Source: Saccharolobus shibatae B12 (GTDB lineage: Archaea > Thermoproteota > Thermoprotei_A > Sulfolobales > Sulfolobaceae). Taken from it: 64,000 nucleotides of DNA. Shown here one piece after another: positions 1-8,319 of this stretch. Position 1 is the first letter of the stretch, and each line of letters begins with the position of its first letter. The position numbers and the translations under genes were made by a program. The notes under the pieces are model-generated. The model was not told the origin of the DNA. It saw only the letters and a program-made list of their open reading frames with translations, and did not search any database. The DNA lies in contig NZ_CP077717.1 in NCBI RefSeq assembly GCF_019175345.1, positions 2,699,644-2,763,643 of the forward strand. The letters are read 5' to 3'.

Positions 1-23
1 TCTCCAAGAATATCCTCCATGTT

Positions 24-608
24 TCATAGTTCCCTCTCTTCAAAATAAGCTGTGATCACATTCTTTTCAGCTCTCCTTATAATTTCACTTAGGCTTGATG
101 GGCTAATGTTCAGCTTTTTAGCCAAGTCTTTTAATCCTATTCTTCTAGGATAGTCAAAAAATCCAGCTTCTAAAGCAATCCTAAGTATTTGCTCCTGCCT
201 TGCAGTTATTGCATCCTTTTTCTCAGCTTTCACGACTTTTAAAACTCTAACCTCTTTTGTAATGCCTATTAGCGAATTAAGTAATTCCCTCAGCTCTGTA
301 TAACCGTTTAATATTAAGGTCCATAGGATTCCATCATCTGTTAAAGCACCGTTCATTATAATATATTGAGACAAGACCTTAATGAATTCAGTTGATATGT
401 AATTTGTACAAATGAATTTATACTTTGAAACCTTAATAGGTTCTTCACAAACTTGCTTAGCGTTTGTCTCGTCTCCACGTACTTCAATAAGCAGCTTACC
501 TTTCTCCCCATCAACTCTGATATCGAGAATGTTGATTGTAATCTTGTTAGGAATAAATTCTGGGAACTGAAGTACATTAGGAGTTTTTATTACGACGTAT
601 AACAGCAT
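24..608 (-). CDS. Bat-type HTH transcriptional regulator
   Basis: A 194-residue protein whose last ~60 residues (about 135-192) form the bacterio-opsin-activator type helix-turn-helix (HTH_10): an ARQEQILRIALEAGFFDYPR segment is followed by IGLKDLAKKLNISPSSLSEI. The N-terminal ~130 residues are a mixed sensory-type domain that I cannot name. The family is DNA-binding regulators common in archaea, with unknown target here. It is transcribed leftward, alone, away from tRNA-Gly(GCC). The start is the only ATG ahead of a continuous frame. The regulatory signal it responds to cannot be read from the sequence. Confidence 0.8.
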   Translation of the reverse strand: MLLYVVIKTPNVLQFPEFIPNKITINILDIRVDGEKGKLLIEVRGDETNAKQVCEEPIKVSKYKFICTNYISTEFIKVLSQYIIMNGALTDDGILWTLILNGYTELRELLNSLIGITKEVRVLKVVKAEKKDAITARQEQILRIALEAGFFDYPRRIGLKDLAKKLNISPSSLSEIIRRAEKNVITAYFEEREL

Positions 609-662
609 TACATAATTACCTCTAAACTTATACTACTTAAACTTATCTACTAACGCTTAAAT

Positions 663-712
663 TCAGCACTCAAGACCTTCATTCACCTTTCATAAACTAC
701 GAGGTTCATCAT
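663..712 (-). ncRNA. Candidate C/D box sRNA (2'-O-methylation guide)
   Basis: On the minus strand a C box ATGATGA (706-712) is followed by a 12-nt spacer (694-705), a D'-like ATGA (690-693), a degenerate C' region (679-685), a second 12-nt spacer (667-678) and a perfect D box CTGA (663-666). The 50-nt C-to-D length and 12/12 guide spacing equal those of the better candidate at 16721-16770. D' and C' deviate from consensus, so this is the weakest of the three. It sits in the 171-bp gap between the Bat-type regulator and tRNA-Gly. Confidence 0.45.
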
Positions 713-774
713 TACGAGAATTATAGCCTTCGAGTAATTTAAGCCATACAAAAAGAACTAGAATTAAAAAATAT

Positions 775-854
<80 letters not shown>

Positions 855-874
855 ACTGTTTAATAATGAGAACG

Positions 875-896
875 GGAAGGTATTTATTTTTTTCTT
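875..896 (-). promoter_or_regulatory. Promoter (TATA/BRE) of tRNA-Gly(GCC)
   Basis: A 22-bp block ending in an A/T-only TATA element (minus-strand AAAAAAATAAATA, 881-893) starts 21 bp upstream of the mature tRNA. The identical 22-bp block lies at the identical distance upstream of tRNA-Gly(TCC) (49103-49124). The insertion sequence begins only about 10 bp beyond this block, so the core promoter is intact. Confidence 0.75.
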
Positions 897-906
897 TAGT
901 AACCAG

Positions 907-924
907 GAGTGTGGACAACAATTT
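907..924. repeat. IS terminal inverted repeat, left; target duplication at 899-906
   Basis: The 18-bp end, starting GAGTGTGGACAAC, is the exact reverse complement of 1736-1753. It is preceded by GTAACCAG at 899-906, the left copy of the target-site duplication. Confidence 0.95.
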
Positions 925-1664
925 CATTCATTTGGAATATTTACATTTATTATCACTCCCCTATCTGGCAAATATACTGGAGCGTAAAGCGCGTTATAAG
1001 CTAGGAAGAACACCGATAACCACCTCGTGAGCGTGAACCTATTAGTGTTCCACGGGAAGTGAAAATCCATTGAGGATATCCTGTGTTTTAAGCTTCTGAA
1101 CCCTTGTTCTGCGTAGTCCCTCTCGTTGAACGTTACCCTCTTGTGCTCCACGTTTAGCCAAGTGAACGCGTTATAGATTGTTGCCCCATCGTGTAGATAG
1201 ATTACCTTATCTATCCTCGTTTTGAGCACTTTCTCAGCCTCCTTTTCCGCATTCTTCACGTTGGTCAAGACTATTAGTACGTGCACTCCACTCCTCAAGC
1301 TCGTCACCATGAAGAAGGGTATTGCACCCGTCTTTACATCCCTCACAATCCACACGTAATAATACTGCCCCTTAATTACCATAATTTTAGTCTCGTCTAC
1401 CGCATAAAAACCACTAATTGGCACTACGTACTTAATGCAGCTCAACCTCCTCAAGTAGTACAACAAGGTAGAATGAGGCAAAGAAGTCCTCCAAGAAGAC
1501 AAACCAGAGAGATAACTAGCCAAAGCCGAGGCTATTACCTCACTAGAGTAAAACCTAGGCTTAAGATTAATATACTCCATTAAAACTAATATCACTTGGG
1601 TGAGCACGGGAACTCTCCACCTAGTTCCCGTAGTATCACCTCCAAGTAATACTCCCGTGCTCAC
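924..1664 (-). CDS. IS6-family DDE transposase
   Basis: The DDE catalytic core is visible: Asp90 in AVDET, Asp159 in LHDGA, and Glu186 in the AEQGFRSLKHRI block that matches the IS6 EQDHR-lKrR signature. The first two aspartates are about 68 residues apart, as in IS6 enzymes. The open frame gives 246 residues from a GTG at 1664, but an ATG at 1580 (Met29) is an alternative start. Residues 1-25 are encoded by an inverted repeat and may be untranslated leader. The gene is the only one in the element and its stop codon lies at the left terminal repeat. Confidence 0.9.
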   Translation of the reverse strand: MSTGVLLGGDTTGTRWRVPVLTQVILVLMEYINLKPRFYSSEVIASALASYLSGLSSWRTSLPHSTLLYYLRRLSCIKYVVPISGFYAVDETKIMVIKGQYYYVWIVRDVKTGAIPFFMVTSLRSGVHVLIVLTNVKNAEKEAEKVLKTRIDKVIYLHDGATIYNAFTWLNVEHKRVTFNERDYAEQGFRSLKHRISSMDFHFPWNTNRFTLTRWLSVFFLAYNALYAPVYLPDRGVIINVNIPNE

Positions 1665-1666
1665 CC
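1598..1666. repeat. 14-bp internal inverted repeat inside the IS
   Basis: The arms GGGTGAGCACGGGA (1598-1611) and its exact reverse complement (1653-1666) are separated by 41 bp. They cover the presumed leader or extreme 5' end of the transposase gene and include its upstream GTG start. The arms could form an RNA or DNA hairpin that limits transposase expression, but they could also be the ends of an older nested element. I see the repeat; the role is inference. Confidence 0.8.
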
Positions 1667-1735
1667 TAAAAAGGTATTACGTCGCATTCTATTTATAGAA
1701 CACGAACAGTTCATATAATTTGTTTTGAATTAACA

Positions 1736-1753
1736 AAATTGTTGTCCACACTC
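1736..1753. repeat. IS terminal inverted repeat, right; target duplication at 1754-1761
   Basis: Exact reverse complement of 907-924. It is followed directly by GTAACCAG (1754-1761), the right copy of the 8-bp target-site duplication. The ~200 bp between here and tRNA-Gln hold no gene that I can recognise. Confidence 0.95.
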
Positions 1754-1961
1754 GTAACCAGCTTCTCAACATTTTTAAGATCGTAAGTTAATCTGAGCTT
1801 TTCTCAGAGAGTTTTAAAAACACATTATAATTTTTCTCTTGTTCCTCCATATTACTAAGTTAAAGTAAACTGAATTAAAATATATGAGAGGAATTTTTAG
1901 TCAATATAAGTTTTATATCCATGAAGATAAAGAAGAACAAAATAGAATCTAGTCGACAGGT

Positions 1962-2033
1962 AGCCGGGCAGGGATTCGAACCCTGGTCCCAGGGGCCAAA
2001 GCCCTGGATCCTTGACCACTAGACTACCCGGCT
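1962..2033 (-). tRNA. tRNA-Gln (anticodon TTG)
   Basis: A 72-nt cloverleaf on the minus strand. The acceptor AGCCGGG (2027-2033) pairs with CCCGGCT, the anticodon stem CAGGG/CCCTG holds loop CTTTGGC with anticodon TTG, and the T arm is CAGGG-TTCGAAT-CCCTG. No intron or encoded CCA. A TATA-like CTTAAATGA (about 2059-2067, minus strand) lies upstream. Confidence 0.95.
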
Positions 2034-2192
2034 AATTCTATACTACTCCAACTTATCATTTAAGCTTAACGCTTAATTTATACTGATCTCTCCCATTTTT
2101 AGATAAGTAAGGAGAGACTTGGGGGAAAGATTTATAAGGAAAGAAATAGAAAAGTTTAAAAGGTTTACTATTCGTGGCTGTATATAATTGGG

Positions 2193-3122
2193 GTGTTGTA
2201 TTTGTCTGAAGAAAATAAATCTGTATCTACTCCTTGCCCTCCCGATAAAATTATATTCGATGCGGAGAGGGGGGAATATATTTGCTCTGAAACTGGAGAA
2301 GTTTTAGAAGATAAAATTATAGATCAAGGACCAGAATGGAGGGCATTTACTCCAGAAGAGAAGGAAAAGAGAAGCAGAGTTGGAGGACCTTTAAATAATA
2401 CTATTCACGATAGGGGCTTATCCACTCTTATAGACTGGAAAGATAAGGACGCAATGGGAAGAACCTTAGACCCTAAGAGAAGACTCGAAGCGTTAAGATG
2501 GAGAAAGTGGCAAATAAGGGCTAGGATACAAAGTTCTATAGATAGGAACTTAGCACAAGCTATGAATGAATTAGAAAGAATTGGGAACTTACTGAACTTG
2601 CCAAAATCAGTTAAGGATGAGGCTGCACTAATCTACAGAAAAGCAGTAGAGAAAGGGTTAGTAAGAGGAAGGAGTATAGAAAGCGTTGTAGCAGCTGCCA
2701 TATACGCAGCATGTAGAAGGATGAAGTTAGCTAGAACTTTAGATGAGATAGCTCAGTATACTAAGGCAAATAGGAAAGAAGTAGCTAGATGCTATAGACT
2801 ATTACTTAGAGAGTTAGATGTTAGTGTGCCGGTAAGCGATCCAAAGGATTACGTAACTAGAATAGCTAACTTGTTAGGTCTAAGCGGAGCTGTTATGAAA
2901 ACAGCTGCCGAAATTATAGATAAGGCGAAGGGTTCTGGTTTAACTGCTGGTAAGGATCCAGCTGGCTTAGCCGCAGCTGCGATTTATATAGCGTCATTAT
3001 TACACGATGAAAGAAGAACCCAAAAAGAAATAGCGCAAGTTGCAGGCGTTACTGAAGTTACTGTGAGAAATAGGTATAAAGAACTTACACAAGAACTAAA
3101 AATTTCAATACCTACTCAATAA
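2193..3122 (+). CDS. tfb1: Transcription initiation factor B (TFB1)
   Basis: The 309-residue TFIIB homologue recruits RNA polymerase to TBP-bound promoters and recognises the BRE. It has an N-terminal zinc-ribbon-like segment (residues 12-40), a B-reader/linker rich in charged residues, and two cyclin repeats (about 110-200 and 204-300) with a C-terminal helix-turn-helix. The sequence matches my memory of Sulfolobus TFB1. The ribbon keeps Cys15 and Cys31, while the partner positions are Asp18 and Thr34, so a canonical four-Cys site is absent. The start is GTG; a TATA element AGTTTAAAAG lies near 2153-2162. The 3' end overlaps convergent aIF1 by 11 nt. Confidence 0.96.
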   Translation: MLYLSEENKSVSTPCPPDKIIFDAERGEYICSETGEVLEDKIIDQGPEWRAFTPEEKEKRSRVGGPLNNTIHDRGLSTLIDWKDKDAMGRTLDPKRRLEALRWRKWQIRARIQSSIDRNLAQAMNELERIGNLLNLPKSVKDEAALIYRKAVEKGLVRGRSIESVVAAAIYAACRRMKLARTLDEIAQYTKANRKEVARCYRLLLRELDVSVPVSDPKDYVTRIANLLGLSGAVMKTAAEIIDKAKGSGLTAGKDPAGLAAAAIYIASLLHDERRTQKEIAQVAGVTEVTVRNRYKELTQELKISIPTQ

Positions 3123-3414
3123 CTAGAATGTTAGATTCCGCATATCCCATTTTTATTAAGATTTCCCTAACTTTTTCTTTATGATCTCCTTGAATTAGTA
3201 TTTTACCATCTTTTACTGTACCTCCTGCTGCTAACTTGGATTTAAGTTCAGAAGCTATTTTTTTAAGTTCAGAATCATTACCTCCTATTCCTTCTATTAT
3301 TGTGACTTCCTTTCCGTATCTTCTTTTTTCAACTTTTATTTTAATAAATTGTTCTTCCTTTGAAAGTTGTTCACATATGTCTGGTGGAAGACCACCACAC
3401 AGATTTTCTGCCAT
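3112..3414 (-). CDS. Translation initiation factor aIF1 (SUI1)
   Basis: A 100-residue SUI1/eIF1 protein, which binds the small ribosomal subunit near the P site and controls start-codon fidelity. The SUI1 fold is evident in [14 protein letters not shown], then the [20 protein letters not shown] helix-loop and [13 protein letters not shown]. The frame opens two codons earlier, at 3420, but the MAENLCGG start at 3414 is the family norm and fits a TATA box (GTATATAAAG, about 3429-3440) for a near-leaderless transcript. It diverges from rpoP. Confidence 0.93.
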   Translation of the reverse strand: MAENLCGGLPPDICEQLSKEEQFIKIKVEKRRYGKEVTIIEGIGGNDSELKKIASELKSKLAAGGTVKDGKILIQGDHKEKVREILIKMGYAESNILVIE

Positions 3415-3475
3415 TCTCAAAAATTATCTTTATATACACTCCCCTTTTAATCTTTCTATCGTTTTTTGTCAGATA

Positions 3476-3488
3476 AGCTTATAAATGT
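3476..3488 (+). promoter_or_regulatory. TATA box of rpoP
   Basis: AGCTTATAAATGT is centred about 27 bp before the rpoP ATG at 3510. This is the spacing expected if transcription starts at, or one base before, the start codon (leaderless mRNA). Confidence 0.65.
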
Positions 3489-3509
3489 TACCGTTAAGTA
3501 AATGTTGCT

Positions 3510-3656
3510 ATGGCAGTCTATAGATGTGGTAAATGCTGGAAGACGTTTACAGATGAACAATTAAAAGTATTACCAGGTGTTAGATGTCCATATTGTGGTT
3601 ATAAAATAATATTTATGGTTAGAAAGCCTACTATAAAAATAGTTAAAGCGATCTAG
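3510..3656 (+). CDS. rpoP: RNA polymerase subunit P (Rpo12)
   Basis: A 48-residue protein with two CxxC pairs, Cys6-Cys9 and Cys26-Cys29 (the second as RCPYCGYK), followed by a basic tail ([12 protein letters not shown]). This is the archaeal Rpb12 homologue, a zinc-binding assembly subunit of RNA polymerase. The ATG at 3510 is leaderless behind a good TATA box. The last 14 nt overlap the convergent agmatinase gene. Confidence 0.95.
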
Positions 3657-4536
3657 ATTTATAAACCGTTGCAGCGGTTTCCAGAATTATTCTAGAAGCT
3701 AGTACACTAGTTATACCTGAAGTGTCATAAGAAGGAGAAACTTCAACAACATCAAATCCTATAACTCTTTTATCTGCAATTAAGTTAATTATATCCAATA
3801 AAGTAGATGGGTCTAATCCATCTGGCTCTGGTGTTGCAACACCAGGTGCGTAAGCTGGATCTATCCCATCCATATCAAATGAGATATAGAGCGATTTACA
3901 TTCTTGTATTGAGGTAATTATTCTTCTTGAAGTCTCCTTAACCCCTAAAAGTCTAACTTGCTGAGGTGTAAAAAATGTTATCCCCTTTTGTCTAGCGTAT
4001 TCTATTTCCTCCTTACTAACTGCCCTAGTTCCCACTTCAATAATTTTGACGCCATATTCAGATATCCTCCTCATAACACAAGCGTGATCGTATCTATATC
4101 CCATGTATTCATCTCTTAAATCTAAATGCGCATCAAAACTAACTAAACATAATCCTTCTCTTTTCACTCCTTTTATCACTCCCGCAGTTATCGTGTGCTC
4201 CCCACCTATGGAAATAGTAATTTTCCCGTTTTCGTGGAAATAATTTATCACACTTGATATCCTACTTATGTTCTCCTCAACATTTGAAGGATGTAGAATT
4301 ATATCACCTACATCATTGAAACCTATTTCCCCCATATCCACATCATTCCTTATTGAATAAAATTCAATATATTGAGCTGATTCTCTTATTGAAGATGGGG
4401 CAAATCTACTACCTGGCCTATAGCTACTTGTAATGTCCATGGGTATTCCAATTATTACAAAGGGTGATCTTTCCTTGTTAAATCCAGCAAATTTCCTACT
4501 ATTCTCATTTAAATAAAGTAATCTTCCGTCACTCAC
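3643..4536 (-). CDS. speB: Agmatinase / ureohydrolase family enzyme
   Basis: The 297-residue protein has the full dimanganese site of the arginase/agmatinase family: GGEHT with His114, SFDAHLD with Asp135, His137 and Asp139, and [14 protein letters not shown] with Asp221 and Asp223. Agmatinase would convert agmatine to putrescine and urea for polyamine synthesis; arginase or guanidinobutyrase activity cannot be excluded from sequence alone. It starts with GTG at 4536 and shares a 52-bp divergent promoter region with glyS. Confidence 0.88.
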
Positions 4537-4588
4537 TCGCTAATTTTGGTCATAGAACTTTATAAACTTGTTGTAATGTTAGAGAGTT

Positions 4589-6313
4589 GTGAGTGAAGTA
4601 ATAGATAAAGTGTTGGACTTAGCTAAAAGAAGAGGAATATTTTGGTCATCGTATGAAATTTATGGAGGAGTAGCGGGATTCTACGATATAGGACCTATAG
4701 GTGTAAAGATTAAAAATAGAATAGTAGAGTTATGGCGAAAATATTTCGTGAAGGATAACAGTGACTTTGTAGTAGAAATAGAAAGTCCAATGATAGGCCC
4801 TGCTAAAGTGTTTGAAGCCAGTGGTCATGTGGAAAGTTTTACAGACCCTATCGTTGAGTGTAATAATTGTAAAAGAATATATAGGGCTGATCATTTAATC
4901 GAAGATGTATTAAAGAGAAGCGTAGAGGGTCTTAAGCCAGAGGAACTAACGAGGATAATAAGGGAAAACAATATTAGATGTCAATATTGTGGGGGAGAGT
5001 TAGGAGAAGTAAGATTGTTCAATTTACTTTTCACAACCAACATAGGTCCTTATACTGGTAATTTAGGTTACATTAGACCAGAGACAGCTCAAGGAATGTT
5101 CACTGCATTTAAACGTGTATATGAGGCTACTAGACAAAGACTACCTATTGGAATAGCTCAAGTAGGGAGAGTGGGTAGAAATGAGATCTCACCTAGACAA
5201 GGATTAATAAGAATGAGGGAGTTCACCATAATGGAGGTAGAGTTTTTCATAGACCCAGAGGATAATAATATTGAAAACATACCATTACATAGATTTAAGG
5301 AGACTAAGCTCAATATTTTGACTGCGAGTGAAAAGGAAAATGATGGTAAACCACAAGAGTTTGATTTAGAAGAGAGTGTAAGAGAGAAGATCATTATCCA
5401 ACCTTGGATGGCATATTGGATGGCTGTAGCATCGAGTTTTGTCAAAGCGCTAGGTATTAACGAATTTTATTTTGAAGAGAAGTTACCTTACGAAAGGGCA
5501 CATTATTCTAAACAGACTTTCGACCAAATCGCTGTAATTAATGGTATGAAGGTTGAGATTTCTGGGCACGCATATAGAGGAGATTACGATTTATCAAGGC
5601 ATATGAAATATAGCGGACAAGATTTGACTATTTTTAGAAAATATAAAGAACCTAAAACGATTAAAAAGAAGACTGTCATAGTAAACAATACGAAATTAAA
5701 GGATAAGGAACTAAGAAAAAAAGTTATGGAGCTATTAAATGGGAAATCCGCTGAGGAAATTGAGCAAATGATTAGGAATAATGTGACGATAGATGGCAAA
5801 CCTTTAGGTGAATTCATAAGCATTGTTGAGAGAGAAGAGAAGGTTCATGGTGAGCACTTTATACCACATGTTGTAGAGCCATCATTTGGCGTTGAAAGGA
5901 CGTTATTCCTAACTATACTGAGCGCATATAGGGAAAAAGAGGGTAGAGTTTTGCTATCCTTGCCTAGACATCTAGCGCCTTATGATATTGCAGTTTTCCC
6001 ACTTCTGGAGAGGGAAGAACTAATTAGGAAGTCAATGGAAATACGAGAAAATCTTTCCGAAAAATACGAAGTACTATACGATGATTCTGGAAGCATTGGA
6101 AGAAGGTATGCTAGAGCTGATGAGATTGGAATACCTTTTGCTATTACAGTTGATCCTCAGACATTACTAGATAACAGCGTAACAATAAGGGATAGAGATA
6201 GTTGGAAGCAAGTTAGAGTTAAAATAGATGACCTTAAGATTTCATTGGAAAAGTTATTTAGAGGAGAAGTCTTTAATAAGATTGGAATTGAGGTGAATGA
6301 TAGTAATGAGTAA
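4589..6313 (+). CDS. glyS: Glycyl-tRNA synthetase (class II)
   Basis: A 574-residue synthetase that charges tRNA-Gly. Class II motif 1 lies near the N-terminus. A zinc-binding insertion has [12 protein letters not shown] and [10 protein letters not shown]. Motif 2 is seen in RPETAQGMF and [13 protein letters not shown]-like blocks, motif 3 in [11 protein letters not shown], and the C-terminal anticodon-binding domain begins around residue 465. It starts with GTG. A TATA-like CTTTATAAACT is about 25 bp upstream. It heads a rightward operon, and its stop overlaps the next gene. Two of its substrate tRNA-Gly genes are in this window. Confidence 0.95.
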   Translation: MSEVIDKVLDLAKRRGIFWSSYEIYGGVAGFYDIGPIGVKIKNRIVELWRKYFVKDNSDFVVEIESPMIGPAKVFEASGHVESFTDPIVECNNCKRIYRADHLIEDVLKRSVEGLKPEELTRIIRENNIRCQYCGGELGEVRLFNLLFTTNIGPYTGNLGYIRPETAQGMFTAFKRVYEATRQRLPIGIAQVGRVGRNEISPRQGLIRMREFTIMEVEFFIDPEDNNIENIPLHRFKETKLNILTASEKENDGKPQEFDLEESVREKIIIQPWMAYWMAVASSFVKALGINEFYFEEKLPYERAHYSKQTFDQIAVINGMKVEISGHAYRGDYDLSRHMKYSGQDLTIFRKYKEPKTIKKKTVIVNNTKLKDKELRKKVMELLNGKSAEEIEQMIRNNVTIDGKPLGEFISIVEREEKVHGEHFIPHVVEPSFGVERTLFLTILSAYREKEGRVLLSLPRHLAPYDIAVFPLLEREELIRKSMEIRENLSEKYEVLYDDSGSIGRRYARADEIGIPFAITVDPQTLLDNSVTIRDRDSWKQVRVKIDDLKISLEKLFRGEVFNKIGIEVNDSNE

Positions 6314-6662
6314 TAACGAGAATGAAAAAGAAGAAGAGAAAAAAGTTGATATAAAAACTCTTGTTAGCGTTATACCTCCAGCCTCAGCATTAAAGGGGAG
6401 TAAAGCTCCACCGAAAGAGAAAAGAATCAAGATCAGAAAAAGAAATGATGTTGATAAGGGGTTTGCGATAATTTCATCTAAACTAGCTAAAGATCTAGGG
6501 ATTACTAATGACGTTGAAATATCAGTTAAAGGGAAAAGAATCAAGTTAAAGGCCATATTGCAAGAAGAGATACCTGAATTAGAAGTCTGGGCTAATCCCC
6601 AAGATCTGGTTACACTAGGTATAGAGGATAATAGTACGGTAACTGTGAGGGCTTCTAAATGA
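6297..6662 (+). CDS. Conserved hypothetical protein, second gene of glyS operon
   Basis: Not recognised. The 121-residue product has a Lys/Glu-rich disordered N-terminus (about 1-50) and a compact beta-rich C-terminus (about 53-120). The C-terminus has a [20 protein letters not shown] stretch followed by alternating hydrophobic strands, faintly like a small barrel domain. It overlaps the glyS stop by 17 nt (8 nt if the ATG at 6306 is used) and overlaps the next gene by ATGA, so the genes are probably translationally coupled. Confidence 0.75.
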   Translation: MIVMSNNENEKEEEKKVDIKTLVSVIPPASALKGSKAPPKEKRIKIRKRNDVDKGFAIISSKLAKDLGITNDVEISVKGKRIKLKAILQEEIPELEVWANPQDLVTLGIEDNSTVTVRASK

Positions 6663-7063
6663 ATGAGAGTGATATGGCAATAAGTAGAGTATTATTTGAT
6701 TTTGAAACGATAATAAATGATCATACTGAGTACTTGAACGAGCTAGAGAATTTGGTGGCTTTCCCCGAACCCGACATAGGAAAAGCCACTAGACTGGTTA
6801 GAAGAATGAGAAGAGTTAGAAAAGAACTCTTCCAAGGATTAGAAGTTATAATCCAAAATATAGATAAAACAAGTGATACCAAGATTAAAGAGGAGGCACT
6901 TGGTTTAATTAATTATTTGGTAATAGTGGGATTAAAGGATGAAAAAGAGCTTCTAAATAGCCTAAATAATTATTTGAAAGATAAGGGAGTAAATATGGAA
7001 ATAGATAAGGATTTGGAGCAAATAGACAAGATTATGAATAGTATGTCACATCTTAATTTTTAA
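6659..7063 (+). CDS. Conserved hypothetical all-alpha protein
   Basis: Not recognised. The 134-residue product is acidic and predicted to be almost entirely helical, with a basic patch RLVRRMRRVRKEL near residues 42-54. It has no signal peptide, no membrane segment and no cysteines. Its start overlaps the preceding stop as ATGA, and a 25-nt gap separates it from the DUF47 gene, which suggests one transcript. Confidence 0.72.
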   Translation: MNESDMAISRVLFDFETIINDHTEYLNELENLVAFPEPDIGKATRLVRRMRRVRKELFQGLEVIIQNIDKTSDTKIKEEALGLINYLVIVGLKDEKELLNSLNNYLKDKGVNMEIDKDLEQIDKIMNSMSHLNF

Positions 7064-7088
7064 ACTTTAATGACTGTTTTAAATCACA

Positions 7089-7730
7089 ATGAGCGAAGGA
7101 ATTGCTACACTTGCAATAGAGGAACAATTACAACAAATATCATTAAAATTATTGGACGAAACTAGAGTTTTGTATGAGTTCTTATCTAATAACAATAATG
7201 TAAATGCTATGCAAATTTATTCCAAAGTAAACGGAATAAAAAACGATATAGAGGTTAGTAAATACAGACTTGGTGAGTACATTTTCAAAATTAGAGAAGG
7301 ATTATTAGATAAGGACTTGTACATAGAAATATTGAATAATTTAGAGAAGGTCGCACAAAACTTAGACGCCGCAACATATAGGCTAAGTGTTATGCTATCT
7401 AAGCAAATGAATATCGATGACGTGATAAATAGATTACTTATAGTTATCTGCGAAAAGATAATTACATCGATCACCTACTTCATAGAGGCGTTAAGATTAT
7501 TGTCTGTAAATCCAAAGAATTCCTATGAAAATGCTCGTAACGTAATAAAACTGGAACAAGAAATAGATGAACTATATAGGAGTCTAGAATTAACACTGTT
7601 CGAAAGGAAACTTGTTGACTTCTCCTACATAATGTTGCTAAAAGATATAGCTGATAGATTGGAAGATAGTGAGGATCTGCTGAAGAGTTCTGCTGACAAT
7701 ATAACCTATATCGCATATGAGAGGATGTAG
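7089..7730 (+). CDS. DUF47 / PhoU-like helical protein
   Basis: A 213-residue all-helical protein. The ending [28 protein letters not shown] resembles the last helix of the DUF47 (PhoU-like) family, whose members often pair with phosphate transporters. No phosphate transporter lies here, so regulation of phosphate uptake is only a family-based guess. Its stop codon is followed with no gap by the endA ATG, and it belongs to the glyS-endA gene string. Confidence 0.65.
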   Translation: MSEGIATLAIEEQLQQISLKLLDETRVLYEFLSNNNNVNAMQIYSKVNGIKNDIEVSKYRLGEYIFKIREGLLDKDLYIEILNNLEKVAQNLDAATYRLSVMLSKQMNIDDVINRLLIVICEKIITSITYFIEALRLLSVNPKNSYENARNVIKLEQEIDELYRSLELTLFERKLVDFSYIMLLKDIADRLEDSEDLLKSSADNITYIAYERM

Positions 7731-8279
7731 ATGGTAAAAGCCTTATTGGTGGGATCTAAGGTATTAATCCCAAATGTAGATGAATCAAGATACATTTATT
7801 CAAACGGTTTCTATGGAAAGCCAATAGGAATTTCTAAGCCGAAGGGCCCTAAAGATATAATTAGACCTCTAGAATTATCATTAATTGAAAGCGTCTATCT
7901 GGCCAAAAAGGGTTTAATTAGAGTTATCGATAAAAATGGTGAAATTCTTGAATATGAGAAACTATATGAATATAGTTCTAAAATAATAAATAAATTTGAT
8001 ATCATGTACAGAGTTTACGAAGACTTGAGGGAAAAAGGATTCATAGTTAGATCTGGAGTAAAATATGGAGCAGATTTTGCAGTATACACGTTAGGACCTG
8101 GATTAGAACATGCACCTTATGTGGTTATTGCAGTGGATATTGACGAAGAAATTACTCCTCATGAGTTATTGAGTTTTGGGAGAGTCTCCCACAGCACAAG
8201 GAAAAGATTAGTACTGGCTCTAGTAGATCGCAAAAGTGAAAGTGTAAGATACATAATGTTTAAATGGGTCAAAATGTAA
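7731..8279 (+). CDS. endA: tRNA-splicing endonuclease catalytic subunit
   Basis: At 182 residues it has the length I recall for the crenarchaeal EndA catalytic subunit. It has an N-terminal recognition domain and a C-terminal nuclease domain. The candidate catalytic triad is Tyr119 (in DFAVY), His127 (in GLEHAPY) and Lys158 (in HSTRKRL). The enzyme cuts bulge-helix-bulge structures in pre-tRNAs and in cbf5 pre-mRNA; such an intron is present at 45303-45325 of this window. In crenarchaea it works with a second, structural subunit, which I do not see here. The ATG directly follows the preceding TAG. Confidence 0.94.
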   Translation: MVKALLVGSKVLIPNVDESRYIYSNGFYGKPIGISKPKGPKDIIRPLELSLIESVYLAKKGLIRVIDKNGEILEYEKLYEYSSKIINKFDIMYRVYEDLREKGFIVRSGVKYGADFAVYTLGPGLEHAPYVVIAVDIDEEITPHELLSFGRVSHSTRKRLVLALVDRKSESVRYIMFKWVKM

Positions 8280-8319
8280 GTTTAATATGATTGTCTAAAA
8301 GTTTGGGGGTTTAAGTAAT

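Larger units (their letters stand above)
907..1753 (-). mobile_element. IS6-type insertion sequence, complete, 847 bp
   Basis: Perfect 18-bp terminal inverted repeats (907-924 and 1736-1753) bound one DDE transposase gene. The copies of GTAACCAG at 899-906 and 1754-1761 are an 8-bp target-site duplication, the size characteristic of the IS6 family. The intact ends, duplication and reading frame imply a recent insertion and a potentially active element. It landed next to the tRNA-Gly(GCC) promoter, with the transposase reading towards the tRNA. Confidence 0.93.

Noticed and set aside
1793-1807. CTGAG-CTCAG hairpin downstream of the IS
   Set aside because: A 5-bp stem without T-tract or other context; too short to call a terminator or RNA.
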